Part shown: piece after piece, positions 33,969 through 42,567 of the stretch
Numbering within the stretch: the stretch's first letter is position 1
Layout of the letters: each line of letters begins with the position of its first letter
Source of the DNA: Thiodiazotropha sp040791665
Lineage (GTDB): Bacteria; Pseudomonadota; Gammaproteobacteria; Chromatiales; Chromatiaceae
Direction: 5' to 3'
Length of the DNA: 64,000 nt
Assembly (NCBI GenBank): GCA_040791665.1
Contig: JBFNNX010000009.1
Coordinates: 310,001-374,000, forward strand
Program-made: the position numbers and the translations under genes
Notes under the pieces: generated by a model
What the model was told of the DNA's origin: nothing
Databases searched by the model: none
The model's input: the letters and a program-made list of their open reading frames with translations, nothing else

Positions 33969-35093
33969 TTAGTGGTCTGAGTCAAGTTGGGCAAGGATAT
34001 TCCTTGCCACCAGACGCTGGTCAGCACTACCCTCCTCAAGAATTTCGTACAGCAGATCCCTGGCCTTGTCCACTTCCCCGTTATCTCGGTATGCCTGCAC
34101 TTGCCGGAGCTTACTCTCGCTGCCATCGGTCTCTGTCTCGACCTCTTCCTCTTCAGCCGTCTCGATGGCATCCAGCTCCGCCTCCATCTCTTCATCGGTA
34201 AGGGGCACGAAACGGTCCGGATCCACATAGTCGCCTGCGGGATCGATATCGCTACCGACCATATCATCCTGCTGTTTGCCATGGGACCCATCCCCATCCG
34301 CCCCGGTCGATGCGGTTACCGCTTCATCGGGCAGATTATCGGAATGCGCCTTGGGTCGATTGACAAAACCCTTAGAAAAGATGAGGCCCAACTCGAACAA
34401 TACCCACATGGGCAGGGCCAGCAAGGTCTGCGAGATGACGTCCGGTGGGGTCAGAAACATACCAACCACAAAGGCCCCAACGATCACGAATGGACGTTTG
34501 TGGCGTAGCTTTTCCGGTGTGGTGACGCCCATCCAGACAAGAATAATGGTTGCAATCGGCACCTCGAAGGCGACCCCGAAGGCAAAAAAGAGGGTCATCA
34601 CAAAGTCGAGATAACTGCCCATATCGGTCGCCACCTCGACGCCATCGGGTGCGGTGCCGGCCAGAAAGGTGAATACCAGAGGGAAGACAACGAAGTAGGC
34701 GAAGGCCATTCCCAGGTAGAAGAGCAAGGTGCTGGAGATCAGCAGCGGCATGACCAGCTTCTTCTCATGACGATAGAGGCCAGGCGCAACAAAGGCCCAA
34801 AACTGATAGAGGATAAAGGGCACCGCAATGAATATTGCCAGCTGCAGACTCAATTTAAAGGGTATCAGAAAGGGGTCGATGGGCTTGGTGGAGATCATCG
34901 TGCTGCCTTCCGGCAGCGCCGCCCGCATCGGTCCTGCAATGGCGCTGTAGAGGTCATTGGCGAAAGGGAACAGCACCAGGAAGACAGCCAGCACGACCAG
35001 CACCATGCGCAATACACGATCGCGCAATTCGATCAGGTGGGAGACCAGGGGTTGTTCCTTGGTCGTGGTATCGGGGGTGTTCTGCGCCGACAT
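33969..35093 (-). CDS. tatC: Sec-independent translocase TatC with a C-terminal extension
   Basis: Receptor core of the twin-arginine translocase in the inner membrane. Residues 1-250 are a normal six-helix TatC ('HLIELRDRVLR', 'YQFWAFVAPGLYRHEKK', 'FAFGVAFEVPI'). The protein continues about 120 residues with a very acidic linker and an end 'VQAYRDNGEVDKARDLLYEI' that resembles the FimV C-terminal TPR-like motif. It is last in tatABC, 9 bp after tatB. Confidence 0.95.
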   Translation of the reverse strand: MSAQNTPDTTTKEQPLVSHLIELRDRVLRMVLVVLAVFLVLFPFANDLYSAIAGPMRAALPEGSTMISTKPIDPFLIPFKLSLQLAIFIAVPFILYQFWAFVAPGLYRHEKKLVMPLLISSTLLFYLGMAFAYFVVFPLVFTFLAGTAPDGVEVATDMGSYLDFVMTLFFAFGVAFEVPIATIILVWMGVTTPEKLRHKRPFVIVGAFVVGMFLTPPDVISQTLLALPMWVLFELGLIFSKGFVNRPKAHSDNLPDEAVTASTGADGDGSHGKQQDDMVGSDIDPAGDYVDPDRFVPLTDEEMEAELDAIETAEEEEVETETDGSESKLRQVQAYRDNGEVDKARDLLYEILEEGSADQRLVARNILAQLDSDH

Positions 35094-35102
35094 CTCTATT
35101 GC

Positions 35103-35441
35103 TTAGCTTTTATTGTCGGACTCTTGTTGGCTTTCGAGAGCATCCTGACTCTGTTTTACCTGCGTGGCTGTTTCCTGTTTGATCTCATTGAGATCCTTCC
35201 GGGTCTCCTCAACGATCTCATGTACCGGATTGGCGAGGGTTGCCTGTTTCTCGATGACCTCCCGCAGCTCTTCCGCCTTGATCTCTTTATCGATATCAGC
35301 CTTCACATTGGCAATGAACCGGCGCCCACGGCCAAGCCACAAACCCGCCGTGCGGGCAACCTTGGGCAGACGTTCAGGACCGATCACTATCAATGCCACA
35401 AGGGCGATGATTGTCAGCTCCCAGAAACCAACGTCAAACAT
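35103..35441 (-). CDS. tatB: Sec-independent translocase TatB
   Basis: A 112-residue single-pass protein: 'MFDVGFWELTIIALVALIVI' with the conserved Glu8, the hinge 'GPERLP', and an amphipathic helix with a charged Gln/Glu/Asp-rich tail. It forms the twin-arginine signal receptor with TatC. Confidence 0.95.
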   Translation of the reverse strand: MFDVGFWELTIIALVALIVIGPERLPKVARTAGLWLGRGRRFIANVKADIDKEIKAEELREVIEKQATLANPVHEIVEETRKDLNEIKQETATQVKQSQDALESQQESDNKS

Positions 35442-35479
35442 GGTTTTCTCTCATCAATCCGGAGTGCTAAGCCCTATCT

Positions 35480-35725
35480 TCAGCTCTTGTCACTCTCCTT
35501 GGAGGTGACTTCACCATCGACTACTGTGCCCGACTCCGATTTCTCAATCTGCTCATTGGCCTTATTCTCTTCCTGCTTTTCACCGTCCTTCATCGCGCCT
35601 TTGAATCCCTTGATGGCCCCGCCCAGGTCGGAACCGATATTTTTCAACCGCTTGGTGCCGAACAACAGCAGGACTATGGCAAGAACAATCAACAGTTGCC
35701 AGATACTGATACCACCAAAACCCAT
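35480..35725 (-). CDS. tatA: Sec-independent translocase TatA
   Basis: Pore-forming subunit of the Tat system. The 81-residue product starts 'MGFGGISIWQLLIVLAIVLL', followed by the hinge 'FGTKRLKNIGSDLG' and an acidic tail. ATG 35725 is chosen over an in-frame GTG four codons upstream because it matches the family start. It follows hisE by about 150 bp, the common his-tat arrangement. Confidence 0.95.
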   Translation of the reverse strand: MGFGGISIWQLLIVLAIVLLLFGTKRLKNIGSDLGGAIKGFKGAMKDGEKQEENKANEQIEKSESGTVVDGEVTSKESDKS

Positions 35726-35879
35726 AATCTTCTCCACTCACCGGCATTGCCGGCATATAATTTAAACCCGAATCAAGGCTTCAGGTTGTTATGTGTTCAT
35801 CATATCCGCCCCCAGGGGCGATATATTGTCTGATCAAGAGTGGGATCATACCCCAGATAGCGACCTTCTGTCTCCAGAG

Positions 35880-36197
35880 CTATTCGACCCGTTGCGCCTT
35901 CTCCTCAAGCCCCGAAAGACCGAAACGACGCTCAAGCTCCCGCAGCACATGCGCTGGGCTCAATCCCTGGTGAGCCAGTAACACCAGGGTATGAAACCAA
36001 AGATCGGCGGTCTCATAGACAATCTTCTCCGGGTCACCGTCCTTGGCCGCCATGACTGTCTCGGTCGCCTCTTCACCGACCTTCTTGAGGATGGCATCGA
36101 GCCCTTTGGCATACAATTTCGCCACATAGGAGCTGTCGGGCTCAGCCTGCTTTCGCTGTTCCAGAATCTCAGCCAACTGTTGCAGTACGTCACTCAT
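35880..36197 (-). CDS. hisE: Phosphoribosyl-ATP pyrophosphatase
   Basis: Second step of histidine synthesis, hydrolysing PR-ATP to PR-AMP. The 105-residue all-helical protein has 'KKVGEEATETVMAAKDGD' and 'YETADLWFHTLVLLA', the MazG-like acidic residues for metal. It is separate from hisI, unlike the fused enterobacterial enzyme, and lies 17 bp after it. Confidence 0.96.
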   Translation of the reverse strand: MSDVLQQLAEILEQRKQAEPDSSYVAKLYAKGLDAILKKVGEEATETVMAAKDGDPEKIVYETADLWFHTLVLLAHQGLSPAHVLRELERRFGLSGLEEKAQRVE

Positions 36198-36214
36198 GAC
36201 ACACCCTCATACGA

Positions 36215-36595
36215 TTAATCATATATTTCACGGGGATCTTTGAGTATCGGTTCCACCTCCACCCAGACATCATCCTGAAGTTCGCGATAAAAACAGTTAT
36301 GCCTGCCAGTATGACAAGCAATACCGCCCTTCTGCTCCACTGTCAGCAAAATCACATCGCCATCGCAATCGATCCGAATCGCCTGCACTCGCTGTTGATG
36401 CCCGGATTCTTCGCCCTTGTGCCACAGCTTCTTACGGGAACGAGACCAATAGACGGCATGCCCGCTCTCCTTGGTGAGTCGCAGTGCCTCCGCATTCATC
36501 CAGGCCATCATCAGCAGCTTACCGCTGCCGGCCTCCTGTGCGATCGCCGGCACCAAACCGTCGCGATCCCATTTCACGGCGTCCAGCCAGCTCAT
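36215..36595 (-). CDS. hisI: Phosphoribosyl-AMP cyclohydrolase
   Basis: Third step of histidine synthesis. The 126-residue product has 'AWMNAEALRLT', 'YWSRSRKKLWHKGEESGH' and the zinc-ligand cysteines of 'CDGD' and 'CHTGRHNCFYR'. It overlaps the hisF stop by 4 bp. Confidence 0.96.
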   Translation of the reverse strand: MSWLDAVKWDRDGLVPAIAQEAGSGKLLMMAWMNAEALRLTKESGHAVYWSRSRKKLWHKGEESGHQQRVQAIRIDCDGDVILLTVEQKGGIACHTGRHNCFYRELQDDVWVEVEPILKDPREIYD

Positions 36596-37362
36596 AATCT
36601 CACCTCAATGGCGTTATCCCGCATGTACCGCTTGGCCTCGCCTACCGAGTATTCGGCAAAGTGAAAGATGCTGGCTGCCAAAACTGCGTCTGCCCCTCCC
36701 TGTTTTACGCCATCCACCAGATGCTGCAGATTGCCGACACCGCCTGACGCGATCACCGGAATCGGCACACTATCGACAATCGCCCGGGTAAGCGCATTGT
36801 CAAAACCGATCTTGGTGCCATCCCGGTCCATGCTGGTGAGCAAAATTTCACCCGCACCGTAGTCGCTCATGCGTTGCGCCCATTCAATGGCATCGAGCCC
36901 GGTCGGTTTGCGCCCGCCATGAGTAAAGATCTCCCATTTCAGGGGTTCACCCTCGCCACTCACCCGCTTGGCATCTATGGCTACCACGATACATTGCGAT
37001 CCGAATCGCTCAGTGGCCTCTTTAACAAACTCGGGGTTGAAGACAGCTGCGGTATTGATGGCCACCTTATCGGCACCGGCGTTGAGCATACGACGGATAT
37101 CGTCGGCGCGGCGGATCCCCCCGCCGACGGTCAAAGGAATAAAGACTTCACTGGCCACCTGCTCGACAACGTGCACGATGGTCTCACGATCATCTGAGCT
37201 GGCGGTAATGTCGAGAAAGGTGATCTCGTCGGCTCCCTCCTCGTTATAGCGCCGCGCAACCTCGACCGGATCGCCGGCATCACGTATATCGACGAATTTC
37301 ACGCCCTTGACCACGCGGCCGGCGTCTACGTCGAGGCAGGGGATGATACGTTTGGCTAACAT
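36592..37362 (-). CDS. hisF: Imidazole glycerol phosphate synthase, cyclase subunit
   Basis: The 256-residue (beta/alpha)8 barrel uses ammonia from HisH to make IGP and AICAR. 'LAKRIIPCLDVDAGRVVKGV' begins with the catalytic Asp11, 'GGGIRRADD' binds phosphate and 'VIASGGVGNLQHL' is the C-terminal phosphate loop. It lies 113 bp after hisA and is coupled to hisI. Confidence 0.97.
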   Translation of the reverse strand: MLAKRIIPCLDVDAGRVVKGVKFVDIRDAGDPVEVARRYNEEGADEITFLDITASSDDRETIVHVVEQVASEVFIPLTVGGGIRRADDIRRMLNAGADKVAINTAAVFNPEFVKEATERFGSQCIVVAIDAKRVSGEGEPLKWEIFTHGGRKPTGLDAIEWAQRMSDYGAGEILLTSMDRDGTKIGFDNALTRAIVDSVPIPVIASGGVGNLQHLVDGVKQGGADAVLAASIFHFAEYSVGEAKRYMRDNAIEVRL

Positions 37363-37475
37363 GATGACTCTAATCTTGAATTGTGAATTTTGAATTGTAG
37401 TACTCGCTGACGCTCACAGCCAATTTACAAAATGGAATGTGAGCAAAGTAAACTCAACTAATTCATAATTGGACA

Positions 37476-38213
37476 TTAATCCGCAAGTTTATCTGCCATT
37501 TTCTGGCCGGTAGCCAGATCGAGTGTGCCCTCGTAGATTGCCCGGCCGGTGATAGCTCCCATGATGTTTGTTGTATCCGCCTTGCAGAGCGCCTCGATAT
37601 CGCCAATATGAGTGATGCCTCCTGAAGCAATCACCGGGATTGTAATCGCATTCGCCAATGCAGCCGTCGCTTCGATATTGGGTCCCGACAGCATGCCATC
37701 GCGTCCAATATCGGTGTAGACAATGGCGGAAACACCGGCATCCTGAAAACGCAGGGCGAACGCAGTCACTTCCTGGTCTGTGACATCGGCCCATCCATTG
37801 ATGGCCACCATACCGGAAACGGCATCGAGTCCGACGATCACGTGTCCCGGGAAGGACTTGCAGGCACGGGCCACAAATTCAGGCTCCTTCACAGCCTGAG
37901 TGCCAATGATGCAATAGCTGACACCAGCCCCCAGATAGGCCTCGATTGTGGCTTCGTCGCGAATTCCGCCACCCACCTGGATCGGCATCTCAGGATAGGC
38001 GTTGGCGATGGAGCGGATCGCACTACCGTTCACCGGTTCACCGGCAAAGGCACCATTGAGATCTACCAGATGCAGGCGTCGAGCACCCTCCTCGATCCAG
38101 CGCGTCGCCATTTCCAGGGGGTTGTCCGAAAAGACGGTGTCATCCTCCATGCGACCCTGGCGAAGTCTTACACATTGGCCATCCTTTAGATCAATAGCAG
38201 GTATTAACAACAC
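37476..38213 (-). CDS. hisA: ProFAR isomerase
   Basis: Fourth step of histidine synthesis: isomerises ProFAR to PRFAR. The 245-residue barrel starts 'LLIPAIDLKDGQCVRLRQG' with catalytic Asp8, and has 'QVGGGIRDE' and 'ASGGITHIGDI'. GTG 38213 was chosen because it gives the family length. The upstream frame runs through a REP-like hairpin and does not look coding. Confidence 0.95.
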   Translation of the reverse strand: MLLIPAIDLKDGQCVRLRQGRMEDDTVFSDNPLEMATRWIEEGARRLHLVDLNGAFAGEPVNGSAIRSIANAYPEMPIQVGGGIRDEATIEAYLGAGVSYCIIGTQAVKEPEFVARACKSFPGHVIVGLDAVSGMVAINGWADVTDQEVTAFALRFQDAGVSAIVYTDIGRDGMLSGPNIEATAALANAITIPVIASGGITHIGDIEALCKADTTNIMGAITGRAIYEGTLDLATGQKMADKLAD

Positions 38214-38235
38214 GATTTCGTTCCCAAGTCTTATC

Positions 38236-38292
38236 GGTGCGGCAAGCCGTACCCTGTAAATAATTTTCATCTAGGGTGCGGCTCGCCGCACC
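38236..38292. repeat. Pair of REP-like hairpins upstream of hisA
   Basis: GGTGCGGC-aa-GCCGTACC (38236-38253) and GGTGCGGC-tc-GCCGCACC (38275-38292) are near-identical GC-rich stem-loops 39 bp apart between hisH and hisA. They look like dispersed repetitive palindromes that could stabilise or attenuate the mRNA. Confidence 0.55.
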
Positions 38293-38339
38293 ACTCGCTA
38301 TCCGGCTATGACGGAATCCAATTACACCTTCCATACCGA

Positions 38340-38984
38340 TCAGGCCGGATTCCAACTGATGAAGTTACGCAGCAGCTGCAATCCTGCATCCGCACTCTTT
38401 TCCGGGTGAAACTGTACCGCGAATAGATTTCGGTCGGCGATGGCGCTGGCGAAGCGTACCCCATAGTCTGTGGTCGCCGCCACCAGTTCCTGTTGTCCAG
38501 GATCGACATAGTAACTGTGCACAAAGTAGAAACGGCTATCCTGGGCGATACCCACCCATAGGGGATGATCGTAGCCTTGATGCACCTGATTCCATCCCAT
38601 ATGCGGTATCTTCAACGCTTCGCCGTCGGGTGCGGTACCCCCGGGGAAACGCCGCACTCGTCCCTCTATCAGACCCATCAGCTCAGTGCCGTGATTCTCT
38701 TCACTGAATTCCAGCAGCACCTGTTGCCCCATACAGATGCCGAGGAAGGGCTTGCTCCTTGCGGCATCCAGCACGGCCCGATTGAGGTGATGCTCGGAGA
38801 TTGCAGCCATACAATCTCTGGCCGCGCCCTGCCCCGGGAATACTACCCGGTCAGATGCGAGGATCAGTTCCGGGTCGTCAGTGACCAAAACCTCGTCGTT
38901 GTCTGCCGCCACATGTTCAACCGCCTTGGCGACAGAACGCAGATTACCCATACCGTAGTCGATCACGGTGATACGTTGTGTCAT
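38340..38984 (-). CDS. hisH: Imidazole glycerol phosphate synthase, glutamine amidotransferase subunit
   Basis: Supplies ammonia to HisF. The 214-residue class I amidotransferase has the nucleophile Cys in 'FLGICMGQQVLLEFSEE' and the His/Glu pair near the C-terminus in 'AVQFHPEKSADAG'. It is 18 bp downstream of hisB. Confidence 0.96.
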   Translation of the reverse strand: MTQRITVIDYGMGNLRSVAKAVEHVAADNDEVLVTDDPELILASDRVVFPGQGAARDCMAAISEHHLNRAVLDAARSKPFLGICMGQQVLLEFSEENHGTELMGLIEGRVRRFPGGTAPDGEALKIPHMGWNQVHQGYDHPLWVGIAQDSRFYFVHSYYVDPGQQELVAATTDYGVRFASAIADRNLFAVQFHPEKSADAGLQLLRNFISWNPA

Positions 38985-39002
38985 CTTTACACCTGTGAAT
39001 CG

Positions 39003-39593
39003 TTACAGACTACCCTTTGTCGAGGGTATTCGCTCAGCCATACGGAGATCTGTCTCCAGCGCCACGCGCAGGGCCCTGCCGAGCGCCTTGAACACAGTTT
39101 CAGCCTGATGGTGGGCGTTGCTGCCACGCAGGTTGTCGATGTGCAGCGTGATACCGGCATGATTCACCAGTCCCTGAAAAAACTCCTGAAACAGATCGAC
39201 ATCGAAATCACCGATGCGTGCCCTGGCGAATGCGAGGTTGTAGACCAGACCGGGTCTCCCGGAAAAATCGACAACCACCCGTGACAAGGCCTCGTCCAAC
39301 GGCACATAGGCGTGACCGTAACGACAGATACCCTTTTTGTCACCAACCGCTTTGGCCAGCGCCTGGCCCAGGGAGATACCCACATCCTCCACTGTGTGAT
39401 GGGCGTCGATATGCAGATCACCCTTCGCTGTTATGTTGAGATCGATCAGTCCGTGACGGGCAACTTGATCCAACATGTGATCGAGAAAGGGGACTCCAGT
39501 ATCAAATGAGGCTTTGCCGGTTCCATCCAGATTCAGTGAAACAGTAATCTGGGTTTCCAAGGTATTGCGCTCAATCTGCGCGGTACGCTGCAT
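39003..39593 (-). CDS. hisB: Imidazoleglycerol-phosphate dehydratase
   Basis: Sixth step of histidine synthesis. The 196-residue monofunctional enzyme has the manganese-binding repeats 'FLDHMLDQVARHGL' with 'HIDAHHTVEDVGI', and 'GRALRVALETD' near the end. It lacks the N-terminal histidinol-phosphatase domain of enterobacterial HisB. It is first in hisBHAFIE-tatABC; no histidine-rich leader peptide was seen upstream. Confidence 0.96.
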   Translation of the reverse strand: MQRTAQIERNTLETQITVSLNLDGTGKASFDTGVPFLDHMLDQVARHGLIDLNITAKGDLHIDAHHTVEDVGISLGQALAKAVGDKKGICRYGHAYVPLDEALSRVVVDFSGRPGLVYNLAFARARIGDFDVDLFQEFFQGLVNHAGITLHIDNLRGSNAHHQAETVFKALGRALRVALETDLRMAERIPSTKGSL

Positions 39594-39829
39594 TTTGGTG
39601 ACTCCGCTCCGGTATTGTCCGATTAACTAATATAATAACTGTTGCGGTTACCTATATCTGCCAGATACAGCCCGACAACAGACAAGTTACCGACGACCTA
39701 CGGTCGTAGCGCCTTGCCCATATGAGCACACGCTCATTAGAAACCGCTTATTTTAGTGGAAAACTTCCGAAAAGACAGTGCCTGGTTAATCCCACTTACA
39801 CAAAAACCGGTGAGTGGGTTTGTCAGGCC

Positions 39830-40789
39830 CTAGAAAAGCTCAGCCTCGACTTCCAGGTAAGCAAGGCTGATATGCCGTCCGACGTTTCGCTGGAAATCGA
39901 CCCAATCGTGAAAGTCACGCAGCGATTCAATAATCAGAGGATTCATCTCAAAATCACTGAGGCCCTCTTCATAATGCTTTGCGACCTCACTTTTCAGGGC
40001 GCTTAAGTAGCCGAGATAGGTTTCGGGCACCTCGCGGCCGCCTGTTTTGCCATGGCCGGGAACAAAGATCTCGGCCCGGGTCTCCAGAGCACGTTCGATA
40101 GCGGCGATATTGCCTGCGAAGGTGGCGTGATCCATTCGACCCATACGCTTGCTCAAGACGTTGTCACCGAGAAAAAGCACCTTGTGTTGCGGTAATTCAA
40201 TCATGATATCCGAGTGGCTGTGCGCCTTGGCTTCATAGTGGATACGCAAGGTGACGCCGCCTAGAGTCATCTGATCTCCATGTCCCGTCGAACGGTCTGG
40301 GGGTACCTCGATGGTGCCCGCAACCGCACCGTCCGTCATGCGCATCAAGGTAGCGAGAAAGGCCTTGCCATCACCCTTTTCCACCAATCGACGCATCTCT
40401 TCATGACCGTAGATCGCCACATCGGGGAAGGCCTCGCGTATTGCCTGATTGGCAAACCAGTGGTCACCGTGGATATGGGTATTGAACACCGCGACCACGG
40501 GAAGATCACTCAACTTCCTGATCTGCCGCAGTACCATCTCCCCCGTCTGGACGCTCGATCCCGGATCGATGACGACCACACCTTTTTCACCGATCACAAA
40601 TCCCGGGTTATTCATAAAACCCTGATTCTCCACCGAAGGCACACCCAGCGGGCCATGTATGACATAAACTCCGTTTGCAATCCTGTCGGCGGGATAATCG
40701 GGTACTGCAGGACCGCGTTCATCGGCCGTTGCGAGTGAAGAGAACAAGATTGAGATCAGCAACAATTGAAGGATGTACCTGGTCAGCAT
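39830..40789 (-). CDS. Exported metallo-beta-lactamase-fold hydrolase
   Basis: 319 residues with a signal peptide ('LLLISILFSSLATADE') and the zinc motif 'NTHIHGDHWFAN'. Further metal ligands are in 'AKAHSHSDIMIE' and 'IFVPGHGKTG'. It resembles the SoxH-like/quinoprotein-relay hydrolase group rather than glyoxalase II; the substrate is unknown. ATG 40789 places the signal peptide at the N-terminus. An upstream start would add 13 residues. Confidence 0.85.
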   Translation of the reverse strand: MLTRYILQLLLISILFSSLATADERGPAVPDYPADRIANGVYVIHGPLGVPSVENQGFMNNPGFVIGEKGVVVIDPGSSVQTGEMVLRQIRKLSDLPVVAVFNTHIHGDHWFANQAIREAFPDVAIYGHEEMRRLVEKGDGKAFLATLMRMTDGAVAGTIEVPPDRSTGHGDQMTLGGVTLRIHYEAKAHSHSDIMIELPQHKVLFLGDNVLSKRMGRMDHATFAGNIAAIERALETRAEIFVPGHGKTGGREVPETYLGYLSALKSEVAKHYEEGLSDFEMNPLIIESLRDFHDWVDFQRNVGRHISLAYLEVEAELF

Positions 40790-40844
40790 GATTCCGTATT
40801 CACCTGTTTGTGACAAATTTACAGACACTATAGAAATGAATGAT

Positions 40845-41282
40845 TCAACATTCCAGCCAGAACGTCACCGGACCGTTGTTGATAAGCGCCACCTGCATAT
40901 CGGCACCGAAAACGCCGCAAACCACAGGCTGGTGGCGTTCTTGCGCCCTCTCAGCCAGATAGGAAAACAGGCGCTGTCCCAGTTCCGGATCAGCTGCGCT
41001 GGAGAAACCCGGCCGCATACCCTTCTTGGTGTCGGCGGCCAGGGTAAACTGAGGCACCAACAGTAAATCACCCCGTATGTCACTCAGGCTCAGGTTCATA
41101 CGGCCAGCCTCATCGTTGAAGACACGGTATCCCAGCAATCGTTCAAGCAGGCGGTCGGCTTTGCTCCTATCATCGCTTTTCTGAATGCCTACCAGCACCG
41201 CCAGCCCCTGGCTGATCTCGGCAACAGGTGCGCCATCGATATGCACACTTGCTCCATTGACCCGCTGCAACAGACCGATCAT
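40845..41282 (-). CDS. dtd: D-aminoacyl-tRNA deacylase
   Basis: Proofreading enzyme that frees D-amino acids from tRNA. The 145-residue product has 'MIGLLQRVNGASVHIDG', 'SLSDIRGDLLLVPQFTLAAD' with the SQFTL-type motif (here PQFTL) and 'NNGPVTFWLE' at the C-terminus with the cis Gly-Pro. The Ser-to-Pro change in SQFTL is notable. It overlaps the pip stop by 4 bp. Confidence 0.94.
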   Translation of the reverse strand: MIGLLQRVNGASVHIDGAPVAEISQGLAVLVGIQKSDDRSKADRLLERLLGYRVFNDEAGRMNLSLSDIRGDLLLVPQFTLAADTKKGMRPGFSSAADPELGQRLFSYLAERAQERHQPVVCGVFGADMQVALINNGPVTFWLEC

Positions 41283-42232
41283 GCCAACACCCTCACAAAT
41301 TTGTTCGTCGCCTCGATCAAGGCATCGCGGATACCGGGTTCTGCCGCAGAGTGACCGGCATCCCCGATCACTTTCAATTCGCTAGCCGGCCAGGCGCGAT
41401 GGAGTTCCCATGCGGAGGACATGGGACAGATAAGATCATAGCGGCCTTGCACAATGATACCCGGGATACCCGCCAGCTTACCGCTCTCCAGCAACAATTG
41501 ATTAGGCCGCAGGAAGGCATGATTGATAAAATAGTGACACTCGATACGGGCCAGACTCAAGGCCGTGTGGGCATCGGAAAAAAAACTCACAACAGCGAGG
41601 TTGGGATGGAGGCTGGCAGTGCGGCCTTCCCACACCGACCACGCCTTGGCAGCCGCCATTCGACCTACATCATTGTCACCGCTAAGGCGGCGGTGATATG
41701 CCTGTAACAGGTCATCTCGTTCCCGTTGCGGGATTGGAGCGATGAAATCCTCCCAATAATCGGGAAAGACACGGCTTGCCCCACTCTGATAAAACCAATG
41801 AATCTCCTCGTCACGGCAGAGAAAGATACCCCTGAGGATCATTCCTGCGACCCGCTGCGGGTGGCTTTGAGCGTAGGCAAGGGCGAGTGTCGATCCCCAG
41901 GAACCGCCAAACAATAACCACTGCTCGATATTCAGCTGCTGGCGAATTCTTTCGATATCACTCACCAGGTCCCAGGTAGTATTGGCCTCTAACGAGGCGT
42001 GCGGCGTGGAGTGGCCGCAACCTCGCTGATCGAAGAGCACAACCCGGTAGTGATCGGGATCGAAGAAACGGCGGTGATAGGGTTCACAGCCGGCCCCCGG
42101 CCCGCCATGAAGAAACAGCACCGGAATCCCATCCGGCTTGCCAACCTGCTCGAGATAGAGTCGATGGCCGTTATCCACAGACAGCATTTGCGATGTGAAT
42201 GGCTCAATGGGTGGAAAGAGGTCTTTCATCAC
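41279..42232 (-). CDS. pip: Proline iminopeptidase
   Basis: Alpha/beta-hydrolase removing N-terminal proline from peptides. The 317 residues contain the oxyanion segment 'LFLHGGPGAGCEPYHR', the nucleophile Ser in 'LFGGSWGSTLALAYAQ', and the Asp and His near 'QGRYDLICP' and 'GDAGHSAAEPG'. It is first of a two-gene unit with dtd. Confidence 0.95.
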   Translation of the reverse strand: MMKDLFPPIEPFTSQMLSVDNGHRLYLEQVGKPDGIPVLFLHGGPGAGCEPYHRRFFDPDHYRVVLFDQRGCGHSTPHASLEANTTWDLVSDIERIRQQLNIEQWLLFGGSWGSTLALAYAQSHPQRVAGMILRGIFLCRDEEIHWFYQSGASRVFPDYWEDFIAPIPQRERDDLLQAYHRRLSGDNDVGRMAAAKAWSVWEGRTASLHPNLAVVSFFSDAHTALSLARIECHYFINHAFLRPNQLLLESGKLAGIPGIIVQGRYDLICPMSSAWELHRAWPASELKVIGDAGHSAAEPGIRDALIEATNKFVRVLA

Positions 42233-42246
42233 TGTTCAGGTTGTCA

Positions 42247-42264
42247 TGTAGGAAAAATCCTACA
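42247..42264. promoter_or_regulatory. GacA/UvrY-type upstream activating box
   Basis: TGTAGGAAAAATCCTACA is a perfect-arm palindrome of form TGTAGG-N6-CCTACA. The known GacA box is TGTAAG-N6-CTTACA, with the same 6-bp spacer. It lies about 80-90 bp upstream of the predicted start of the small RNA. It is also 15 bp upstream of the divergent pip start codon, which may be affected too. Confidence 0.6.
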
Positions 42265-42341
42265 TCGATTAGAGAAAAATCTCACAGATAATGTGTGCAG
42301 AATCCCACAGTAAAAGTTACATTTTGTGTCAATATTAAGTT

Positions 42342-42466
42342 GTCGTCATCAGGGAAGTACCCCAAGGAGATAGAGCTCAGGAGAGCACAGGGACGATTAG
42401 CTTAGCCAACCAAGCCGACGACCATAAGCCCAACTGCAAGGATTGCGGTTGGGCTTCTTCTTTTTT
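42342..42466 (+). ncRNA. Candidate CsrA/RsmA-titrating small RNA (RsmY/CsrB-like)
   Basis: About 125 nt of intergenic DNA ending in a strong terminator. It has five (A)NGGA motifs: AGGGA 42351, AAGGA 42364, AGGA 42379, AGGGA 42389 and AAGGA 42438. One is displayed exactly in the loop of a perfect hairpin (GCTC-AGGA-GAGC, 42375-42386), the preferred CsrA site. GTCGTC at the 5' end can pair with GACGAC just before the terminator. A TATTAA -10-like box is at 42333-42338 and a GacA-type box further upstream. No ORF. The 5' end is approximate. Confidence 0.6.
42426..42466 (+). terminator. Rho-independent terminator of the small RNA
   Basis: AAGCCCAAC-tGCA and TGC-gGTTGGGCTT pair around a loop containing AAGGA, followed by cttctttttt. 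It is a strong stem with a T tract. Confidence 0.85.
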
Positions 42467-42567
42467 GCCCCACTGACAATACCTTAGACACGCCATTCTA
42501 ACCAGACCCGGACCTGAAGTCAGCCTGATAGCGGGGTGAAACACGCAGACCAGCCCCCCTTTTCCTA

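Noticed and set aside
34767..35765. 332-codon plus-strand ORF across tatA, tatB and tatC
   Set aside because: Antisense to three well-supported genes; no ribosome site or family match.
39722..40006. 94-codon plus-strand ORF overlapping the metallo-hydrolase 3' end
   Set aside because: Mostly antisense to a conserved gene and without a clear ribosome site or homology.
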